DNA of 64,000 nt from Singulisphaera sp. (lineage in GTDB: Bacteria; Planctomycetota; Planctomycetia; Isosphaerales; Isosphaeraceae), in the NCBI GenBank assembly GCA_027451445.1, contig DAIDJG010000136.1, positions 1-64,000 on the forward strand, read 5' to 3'. Shown here piece after piece: positions 18,474-25,150 of this stretch; positions within the stretch are counted from its first letter, which is position 1, and each line of letters begins with the position of its first letter. The position numbers and the translations under genes are program-made. Under the pieces are notes generated by a model. It was not told where the DNA came from. It made no database searches and worked only from the letters and a program-made list of their open reading frames with translations.

Positions 18474-18547
18474 CGTATTGGTCCTGACGGTAATGGAGTT
18501 TCCTCGAGGTCAGCGCGAGCCGGTCTTCCGCCGGCGAGGAGCTTTTG

Positions 18548-20320
18548 TCAATAAACATGATCGTTCGAAAGCGAACTCGAGTGCTGCTTCACGGCCTCCT
18601 GATAAAAATCCTCAAGGGTCGACAGCGAACAAGTGTCTGAGTAGAAGACACGCGAGCCTTGCTTAAACCGCTCGACAACATTCTGACGCCAAGCATGGTC
18701 CAAACCCAATCTAACCGCGATATTAACATAGTCCGGTTTGTCGCGGGCGATAGTATCCGTCACCCCAAACTGCGTGAGGATTGCGTACGAGTGACGACCG
18801 CGCATGAGCCGCCCAGGCAGAGTCACGATGGGCAGTCCACAGGCGATCGCTTCTACGGTCGTGACGCCTCCTGACCATTCGATCGTATCCAGAAAGACGT
18901 CGGAGAGCAGATTGAGATTCCAATAGTTGAAAATATCTTGTTGCGGCAGAAACACACAGAAATCGTCTACAGATAAACCCATCACAGAGAAGGCCCGTCC
19001 TAGTCGCGTTCGGAATGCCTTGAGTATGTCATGATTCGGCGTCAGGAAGACAAATTGTGCTGAGGGCAATCGCAATGCAATGGCCGGGAACAGGTCGTCG
19101 TGCTGTGGCAGATACTTGAAAGTCGACTGGCACGATAGGTAGAGGATGGCATTGTCTCGCAAGCCGTAATCAGGGCGGCGTTTACCGAGTAACGCCCTCG
19201 GAATGACGGGCTTTTGATAGCAGACACCCACCCCAGGCAAGCAGATCAGTTTTTCCGAATAGTGGTCCTGGCCATTTGGCGGTTCCATCAGCGCGCTCGA
19301 GAGATAATAATTCATGGTTGGCAAGCCGGACGTGATCGGATGATCCCACGCCATGCACTGGATCGGCGCGAGTCGCAAAGCCGCCAGAAGTGTCATCACG
19401 GGCGACCTGCCAATGTCGAGGAAGACGAGGACGTGCAAGCGGTCAGCACGAACGGCTCTCGCCACCTCGTGTACGGAATCGGAGAAATGCGCGAATCGCA
19501 TGCCAGATCGGCGCAACTCGTCGGCGATGCAGTCTGGCGCCTGACCCACCTGGTAAGCATGAACGTCGAACCGAACTCGATCGTGCATGAGCAGCCAACG
19601 TAGAAAGGTCTTCACCACGCTACTATGGTTCAAGAAGTAGGACGACACATAACCGATCCGCAGTTTACCATTGAGGCCGGGCATCGGGGGCGTGTCCGCC
19701 CACTCCGGAAAGTTGGCAGCCACGATCCGATGAACGAGATTGCCATAACGCTGTTGTAACTCGAGGTCGTTCTCTCCCTGATATCCAAGCAACACGTTCC
19801 TGTGCGCCGATACAGCGTTCAGTGCGTCGCGACGCGACTCGGGTGTTTCCAGCGAAATCCTGGCGGCGAGCGCGGACAGCCCGTCCCAGAACCGTCGGCG
19901 GTAATACCCGATTTCCTCCACAGTTTGGTAAATCACCGGCAAGATCAGTGACTCTTTCATCCGGATGGCCAGGTCATGCGGGAAGACGCGCAACGCCTGA
20001 TGGATGGCGTCGATGGCGTCCTGAGTCCGGTTGAGTTTCCTGAGTTTCTCGATGTACGCGTAGTGCAGTTTTACGGAGAAACGACAACGCGTTAGGCCTT
20101 CGCGCAGAACGCTGAGGGCTGTTTCGTCTTCCATTAACGCTGCGTGGTGACCCGCGAGATGCAGGTAGATCTCCGGATTCCGTTCATCTCGCGCCAGGGC
20201 CCTTCGTCTCTCCTCGATCAATTGCGTCCAGACTTCCCGAAAACAACGATCACACTCGTCCGATTCTTTCCCATAGATCTTTTGAAGGGACGGTCGACTT
20301 ACGTCACGCTCAGAAAACAT
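18548..20320 (-). CDS. TPR-GT41 (SPINDLY/OGT-like) glycosyltransferase
   Basis: 590 residues from the ATG at 20320; a 26-residue upstream extension is possible but lacks a ribosome site. The first ~170 residues are TPR-like (RNPEIYLHLAGHHAALMEDE, TQDAIDAIHQALRVFP). From about 200 the protein matches the Glyco_transf_41 pattern: LRIGYVSSYFLNHSSVVKTF, PVMTLLAALRLAPIQCMAWDHPITSG, YLSCQSTFKYLPQHDDLF and SDVFLDTIEWSGGVTTVEAIACGLPIVTL. Such enzymes transfer GlcNAc, fucose or hexose to Ser/Thr (or Asn in HMW1C relatives) of proteins. Placed between the peptide kinase and the oxygenase, it may glycosylate the RiPP. A general protein O-glycosyltransferase role is the alternative. Confidence 0.75.
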   Translation of the reverse strand: MFSERDVSRPSLQKIYGKESDECDRCFREVWTQLIEERRRALARDERNPEIYLHLAGHHAALMEDETALSVLREGLTRCRFSVKLHYAYIEKLRKLNRTQDAIDAIHQALRVFPHDLAIRMKESLILPVIYQTVEEIGYYRRRFWDGLSALAARISLETPESRRDALNAVSAHRNVLLGYQGENDLELQQRYGNLVHRIVAANFPEWADTPPMPGLNGKLRIGYVSSYFLNHSSVVKTFLRWLLMHDRVRFDVHAYQVGQAPDCIADELRRSGMRFAHFSDSVHEVARAVRADRLHVLVFLDIGRSPVMTLLAALRLAPIQCMAWDHPITSGLPTMNYYLSSALMEPPNGQDHYSEKLICLPGVGVCYQKPVIPRALLGKRRPDYGLRDNAILYLSCQSTFKYLPQHDDLFPAIALRLPSAQFVFLTPNHDILKAFRTRLGRAFSVMGLSVDDFCVFLPQQDIFNYWNLNLLSDVFLDTIEWSGGVTTVEAIACGLPIVTLPGRLMRGRHSYAILTQFGVTDTIARDKPDYVNIAVRLGLDHAWRQNVVERFKQGSRVFYSDTCSLSTLEDFYQEAVKQHSSSLSNDHVY

Positions 20321-20530
20321 GATCGCTGCCTCAACAATCAAAACCAGAGACAGTTGCATTGATCCTGGGTTAGCGTGGTAACGTCCGGACCGACGCATCG
20401 GAAACGCGATCCGCTTCCCGTCCTTGCGATGAGGCTCTTGAACCAGCCCGCAGAAAAGCGAGGGGAGGTCGAGTCAGGGGTGCCGTTGAATGAAGTTGGG
20501 ACGACGGACGGCTCGAGCCGGGCGGCAATG

Positions 20531-21541
20531 TCAGCATTCGGCGCGACGTTCCCCAAACCTATCCGGCTCCGTCAGGTGCTGTAGATCATCAACGATGACT
20601 TGGCACAGTTTCGGTAATAACGCCGAACTCGCATGAGCAGTGACTTGCCGAACGGGCACGCTGCGCATGAGCTTACCCAACAACTCGAATTCTCGGCCAC
20701 GCATCCCACTGTCGAGCAAATAATTTGAGTATGAGTTGGCCACAAGCGCTAATAAGCCTTCGCGGTCGTCGAGGGCGTTGGCGTGCGGGGCCGATATGTC
20801 ATCCCTCCGCGGACCAAGGACATAAACAGCACCCAAAGGAAGACCCTGTGACTGGAAACTAAAGGTGGAGTCGTTCAGGTCAAGGTAACACTTTTCCCAA
20901 TTCGGTATCAACCGAGGCAAGGCGTCGGGGCTACCGAACAATCTACTGACCGAATCCGGCCAGAGCCGGAGACGCGGGTTGCCGGGGTGAACAGCGAGAC
21001 CACTTACTCGTTCTTCAAGGGCGACGATGTCATCGGAAAGCACTGGGAAACCAAGCTGCGCAAAAGCTGCCGCTGTCGTGGATTTGCCGGCCTCGCCCGG
21101 TCCGACCAAGGCCACCGCCCGGCCGCGCACGGCAACAGCACTGGCATGCAGGCAAACGACGTCCCGAAGACGCAGCACAAATCCCATGACGGGCCCAAGC
21201 AGATATGTCGCAGTGTCTTCAATTGGAACGGACGCTGGCCAGTTGGCCCAGATTTGGCTGCCGGATCGGTCGAGCAGGAATTCGATCCTGTCGTCTGCGT
21301 AGAGAAAACGGAAAAACCTACCGGAGAAGAGCTTCCATACTCGAAGTTCCGGCTCGTTGACTTTGCCGACCGTATCACTTGCGTAGACCAATTGAGGATC
21401 GGAATCGCTCAGATCCATCACGCCGGACGGCCTGCCCCCCAGGTGAATCTGCACATCAATTCCAGACTGTTCCGACGCTGTGAGGCCGGGGATAGGAAGG
21501 TCCGCCCCAATCCTTAGGCCGAATGCAAATGAGACGAACAC
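20531..21541 (-). CDS. HPr-kinase-like peptide kinase (lasso K-type)
   Basis: 336 residues from a GTG at 21541 with GGAAGG nine bases upstream; the encoded start FVSFAFGLRIGADLPIPGL fits this family better than the longer TTG start at 21619. Residues about 132-135 are the family LHAS motif; Walker A is GPGEAGKST (147-155); LSDDIVAL follows at 168-175. The HPr serine-kinase C-terminal domain is shared with PadeK (paeninodin) and PsmK (pseudomycoidin), which phosphorylate the C-terminal Ser of lasso precursors. Here the gene directly follows the precursor gene. The predicted peptide ends in Thr-His, so the phosphorylated residue must be Thr52, Ser44, Ser31 or another Thr. Confidence 0.8.
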   Translation of the reverse strand: MFVSFAFGLRIGADLPIPGLTASEQSGIDVQIHLGGRPSGVMDLSDSDPQLVYASDTVGKVNEPELRVWKLFSGRFFRFLYADDRIEFLLDRSGSQIWANWPASVPIEDTATYLLGPVMGFVLRLRDVVCLHASAVAVRGRAVALVGPGEAGKSTTAAAFAQLGFPVLSDDIVALEERVSGLAVHPGNPRLRLWPDSVSRLFGSPDALPRLIPNWEKCYLDLNDSTFSFQSQGLPLGAVYVLGPRRDDISAPHANALDDREGLLALVANSYSNYLLDSGMRGREFELLGKLMRSVPVRQVTAHASSALLPKLCQVIVDDLQHLTEPDRFGERRAEC

Positions 21542-21754
21542 AGTTCCAAACCTTCCACGAAACTTCGACGTCCATCTCAAAAAGTGGAAAGGACGGGGTT
21601 GGTGCGGGCCTGAAAGCAAACGGCCAAACGCGAACGACGAAAATGGCCATTAGAGACCATTGATCGCGTATGCCGCTCTCCAGGTCTACCTAACTATCAA
21701 ATCCGTCGCTTCCCTGTTTTGCACTTTGCCAAATGAAATCGAGTGTGCCGCATC

Positions 21755-21916
21755 CTAATGCGTGCGCACAGGCGTAGCGCCCATGGAGGGAATGGCGTTG
21801 TCCGGGGTAAGCCCCGCGTTAGGACTGTGCCGGGTGAGATCCTTCAGCCCGCCGTAGACCTGCAACTGCGGCGCGGTGTAGGGTTTTTTGGTTCTGTTCT
21901 TCATTTCGGACGCCAT
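21755..21916 (-). CDS. Lasso-type RiPP precursor peptide
   Basis: 53 residues, too short for usual gene finders. AGGAGAGG lies seven bases before the ATG at 21916. Residues 10-28 read KKPYTAPQLQVYGGLKDLT, the leader pattern Y-x2-P-x-L-x2-YG-x-L-x2-LT recognised by PqqD-like B1 proteins in lasso pathways. The C-terminal part (29-53) contains a single acidic residue, Asp39, three prolines before position 44 and ends VRTH. If a lasso ring forms, Asp39 must be the acceptor and Ser31 gives a nine-residue ring and a 23-residue product. The usual rule of Thr at leader position -2 would instead start the core at His30, putting Asp39 at position 10. The gene sits between cyclase and kinase genes. Confidence 0.85.
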   Translation of the reverse strand: MASEMKNRTKKPYTAPQLQVYGGLKDLTRHSPNAGLTPDNAIPSMGATPVRTH

Positions 21917-22157
21917 TGCAGTCCTCTCCTCAGTTTTTTGAGACTTGCTGGATGAACGTGCGAAGCCGAGCTATGTACTCAGATCGCTTACAGCATACCA
22001 GAAGTCCGGGTGGTAAAACAAACAATTGATGGTCACGCGACGCAATGCTTGAGACGTCGTGGGCGAAAGGCAACCGCGAATTGGCGCTGGGAGAATCTAA
22101 CAATCTTGAATGCAAGGTCGGTGGCCCCACATTGGCGCACACGGCGTCGCCGAACAA
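21917..22157 (-). other. Upstream region of the precursor gene
   Basis: 241 bases between the cyclase stop and the precursor start. The precursor ribosome site lies at 21924-21931. The gap is long enough to hold a separate promoter, which would let the precursor be made at higher levels than the enzymes. A 75-codon minus-strand ORF with a TTG start covers it but has no recognisable content. Confidence 0.4.
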
Positions 22158-24017
22158 TTACGCCCGTACTCGAGAAGGCGTCTCGTGCGTTGCTGTCGCT
22201 TGTTTTTGCGAGAGTTTCAAGAGCCAACGGTTGAAGTTAAGGGGACGGAAAACCCACCAGGCGGAAGACGCGTCAAACGCTTGCTCCCTATAAGCTTTCA
22301 AGTCAACGTAATGGTCGAGTCGGGGTGCCGAGACTAGCTTTCCGACGATGGGTCGGTGGCCCTGATCGAGTCGCTCCCGGATGGGATCACCGGCAAAGGG
22401 GGTCTTCGGCCGGAGTCGCACCGCATCGGGTAAAATACCGTTCATGGAACTCCGAAGCAACCGCTTGTTGAGACACCAAGGGATCGGTGGTACGGCCAAC
22501 ACGTAGCGGACGATCCGAAGGTCGAAGAATGGATGATTGGACTCGATCGGGACACGTGTTACGTTCGCGCTCTCAGACTCAAAAAAAAACGACCAATGCG
22601 GTGACGTCACGAGTCGGTAAGCGTCCGGCCGAACGGGATGGACCGAGGGAAACCGCTCGTTTTCCATGGACGACCACCGATCGCGAAGATTGAGCCGGGC
22701 CTCGAACGCCCGGTTTAACCACGGCGGGTAGGTCGAGGACAAAGGGTGTTTCCCAACGAGGCGACGTAGCCGTTGACGAACCGCCAGCTTTGGCAGATCG
22801 CGGTGGGAGCGGAGCCAGTGCCCGGCGTCCGTGATCACCCGGCCGAAGCGCCGCTGGCTACATTGAGAGATCAGATGCCGCTGCATCGGGAACCGGAACA
22901 GGGCATCCGGCCCCTGGCCGCTCAGTACGACATCCCCACCAACTGCTCGACCGCGAGAAATGTTGGCGCCCAATGCAGGGAGGGGATTGTCTGCGGGTTC
23001 GGGTGTCCATGCCTCCGGAGAATCCCAGCCATCGTAGGGCTGATACCCATCCGCAACGAGGTATTCGATGGGAATACCGAGAGCCTCGGCGACCAGGCCC
23101 GAGTAATACCGCTCCCGATCAGGAATGAGCGAGTCATAAACGACCGTGTGGGCCCTGAGCTCGAACGGTCTCGAACGCTCCGAGAGTACGTGTTGGGCGG
23201 TCGCCGCGATGGAGGACGAGTCGAGCCCACCGCTCATGGAAACCACGACCCGGTCGAAATTCCGCACGCGATCCGAAACGGCCGTCCGCAATAACTCCCG
23301 AAAGCGCTCGACGTATTCCTCGGGTTGGCCGTACCGAATCTCTTCGTCGATCGGAAGAGTCCAGTATCGACGAATGCCCAGGCGGCCGGACGACCACGTC
23401 AAGGTGTGCGCGGCAGGGAGGCGCTGGATGTCCTCGAAGGCTGTCGTCGCGGGATCCTGGTTACTCTCGAAGAGCAGGAAGTCACCAATCGCCTGGTCGT
23501 TGAGTCTGTCCGACACACTGGGGTGGAGACGCACACAGTCGAGCGAATTGCTCAGCACCAGTGTGGCGCCGACCCGCGCATAAAAGAACGGCCTCACGCC
23601 AAAATGGTCGCGTGCGCCGAACAGGCGGCGGTTCCGCTCGTCCCAAATCACGAAGGAGAAATCGCCGAGCAGGTGCTCAACGCACGACTCTCCCCAGGCC
23701 CGGTAGGCGTGGAGGATGAGTTCGGCGTCCGTTGCGCTCGGAGCGACCAACTCTCCCCGAGCCGCCATGCCTGCCAAAAGCTCGGCGCGGCCGTCCACGC
23801 GGGCGTCCGCAACGATCCAGACATCGCCATCGAGGGTGCAGGGTCCCGCCCATTCAGGGGAAACCCTCAGAGGCGCATTGCCGAGCCCAACCGAGCCGGC
23901 CAGCCGGATCCCCAGTTGGCCGGTCCCGGCCACGTCGACGTTCGCGGTCATCCGACCGAGCAATTCCGGGTCGACCGGCGCGTCGTCCAGGTTGTGGATT
24001 CCGACGAAGCCGCTCAT
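22158..24017 (-). CDS. Asparagine-synthetase-like lasso cyclase (C protein)
   Basis: 619 residues. The N-terminal glutamine-amidotransferase-like half begins MSGFVGIHN: Ser replaces the catalytic Cys2 of true asparagine synthetases, so it cannot hydrolyse glutamine by the normal route. GDFSFVIWDERNRRLFGARD follows as in the family. The C-terminal synthetase half keeps the PP-loop SGGLDSSS (near 265), so it can adenylate a carboxylate. This is the arrangement of lasso cyclases, which activate an Asp/Glu side chain of the core. The ATG overlaps the B2 stop (ATGA), showing translational coupling with B2. Confidence 0.85.
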   Translation of the reverse strand: MSGFVGIHNLDDAPVDPELLGRMTANVDVAGTGQLGIRLAGSVGLGNAPLRVSPEWAGPCTLDGDVWIVADARVDGRAELLAGMAARGELVAPSATDAELILHAYRAWGESCVEHLLGDFSFVIWDERNRRLFGARDHFGVRPFFYARVGATLVLSNSLDCVRLHPSVSDRLNDQAIGDFLLFESNQDPATTAFEDIQRLPAAHTLTWSSGRLGIRRYWTLPIDEEIRYGQPEEYVERFRELLRTAVSDRVRNFDRVVVSMSGGLDSSSIAATAQHVLSERSRPFELRAHTVVYDSLIPDRERYYSGLVAEALGIPIEYLVADGYQPYDGWDSPEAWTPEPADNPLPALGANISRGRAVGGDVVLSGQGPDALFRFPMQRHLISQCSQRRFGRVITDAGHWLRSHRDLPKLAVRQRLRRLVGKHPLSSTYPPWLNRAFEARLNLRDRWSSMENERFPSVHPVRPDAYRLVTSPHWSFFFESESANVTRVPIESNHPFFDLRIVRYVLAVPPIPWCLNKRLLRSSMNGILPDAVRLRPKTPFAGDPIRERLDQGHRPIVGKLVSAPRLDHYVDLKAYREQAFDASSAWWVFRPLNFNRWLLKLSQKQATATHETPSRVRA

Positions 24018-24520
24018 GAGAGCGCCATTTCTCGAGGGAGCAGGGGCCGGTCGAACGACGGAAAACGTACCGCGACGTCAGCGCGGTCGTTGAGCACTCG
24101 ACCCAGGTGCTCCACCCAGGCGTGTGCCTCGAACTGCCCTGACGCTTTCGTAACCCCCACCCTCAAGTCGCCAGGGATACCACGCGCCCGGAGCAGGCAA
24201 CACAAGGTCAGCGATCGATGTAAACAGTTGGCGCGAAAAGGACCCAGGACGGCGATGGCGTGTACGATCTCGCTCGTCCTGACGGCGGCCCTCACCCGGG
24301 AGCGCCCCTCTTCGGCGCCGGCGGTATCCCCCAGGGGTTCCGCGGGGAGGCGCGATGTGAGCCCGTCAAGGAACTTTCGGCAACGATTGAAACCCAGAAG
24401 CCTCTGCCCCAGAATCGTCAGCGGCAGGATCAACGCGGCCTGGACGGCGAGCCGCCGATCGTTCCGTGGGAGGCGCAAGTATCGACCGTAGAGGTTAATC
24501 AACGAGCGTAACCAGGCCAT
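24014..24520 (-). CDS. Lasso B2-type leader peptidase (transglutaminase-like)
   Basis: 168 residues, the usual size for a free-standing B2 protein (PF13471, Transglut_core3). The catalytic triad is visible: Cys99 in RANCLHRSLTL, His133 in FEAHAWVEHLG and Asp145 in RVLND. The N-terminal ~50 residues form a helix with hydrophobic character. It cleaves the leader from the precursor after B1 presents it. The gene overlaps B1 upstream (26 bases) and the cyclase gene downstream (four bases). Confidence 0.85.
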   Translation of the reverse strand: MAWLRSLINLYGRYLRLPRNDRRLAVQAALILPLTILGQRLLGFNRCRKFLDGLTSRLPAEPLGDTAGAEEGRSRVRAAVRTSEIVHAIAVLGPFRANCLHRSLTLCCLLRARGIPGDLRVGVTKASGQFEAHAWVEHLGRVLNDRADVAVRFPSFDRPLLPREMALS

Positions 24521-24779
24521 GCGTCACCAGATCCTCGATCAATTTGCCGAGATCCGCCCGTAGCCGCTCCGCCTCGACATCGTACTCATCCAGCAAACGC
24601 GTATACGCCGCCTCAATCGATGGACTCTCCACGATGGCCTTCCACATCGAGGTTCCCACTTCGTCCAGCCCGAGATAGTTCTCGCTCTCAAGGTTGAGAA
24701 ACACCATCTCCCCTTGAAGTTCTTGCAGCAGAACGTTTTCAGGAACGGAGACACGTGCTGTGAATGAAATCGAGTCCAT
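24495..24779 (-). CDS. PqqD-like RiPP recognition element (lasso B1 protein)
   Basis: 94 residues, standard length for B1/PqqD-family proteins. The sequence shows the family features: an N-terminal strand region with VPENVLLQELQGEMVFLNLE, SENYLGLDEVGTSMWKAI, and a winged-helix end ERLRADLGKLIEDLVTHGLV. It binds the leader motif of the precursor and delivers it to B2 and the cyclase. First gene of the minus-strand cluster; overlaps B2 by 26 bases. Confidence 0.85.
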   Translation of the reverse strand: MDSISFTARVSVPENVLLQELQGEMVFLNLESENYLGLDEVGTSMWKAIVESPSIEAAYTRLLDEYDVEAERLRADLGKLIEDLVTHGLVTLVD

Positions 24780-25150
24780 GAGCGATTTTGCTTCCTTCCG
24801 CTAGATCGCTGCCCTGAAACCAATTCAGCCAGCACGTTCTCGGCCGATACGCTACACTTCGTCGTGCGCTGAGATTATGGTAACCTCGCTTTCGCGCGAA
24901 GACAAGAAACAATCGGCTCGCGTCGGCCCACGGCGTGAACGGGTAGTGCGATTCCGACTACCTCCTCGCAAGACACATTCTCCTTCAACCCACTCGACAT
25001 CCGTGGGGGGGTTATGCGAGGAAATGCGACGAACGCAGTTGAATTTGTTTCGCGCCGTTCATTACCATATCCCGGACATGTTTGCTGCCAACTGCGATGG
25101 ATTGCGGCCGGTGAGAACCTCAGGGACGAGAGTAACCGAGGCGACGCACC
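24780..25150. other. Divergent promoter region between the RiPP cluster and the tyrosine autokinase
   Basis: 371 bases with no supported gene. It must hold the promoter of the B1-B2-C run on minus and probably of the autokinase on plus. An AT-rich stretch lies around 25020-25075 (GTTGAATTTGTTTCG, CATTACCATAT). No operator or riboswitch recognised. Confidence 0.4.

Noticed and set aside
20338-20556. 72-codon minus-strand ORF in the gap after the peptide kinase, considered as a second precursor
   Set aside because: It starts with TTG inside the kinase gene and lacks the Y-x2-P-x-L...LT leader motif.
21930-22157. 75-codon minus-strand ORF before the precursor gene
   Set aside because: TTG start directly at the cyclase stop, poor codon use, no motif.
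22158-24017. Ordinary asparagine synthetase (asnB)
   Set aside because: Cys2 is missing and the gene is coupled to B1/B2 lasso genes.
23325-24491. 388-codon plus-strand ORF
   Set aside because: Antisense shadow of the cyclase and B2 genes, which have intact catalytic motifs.
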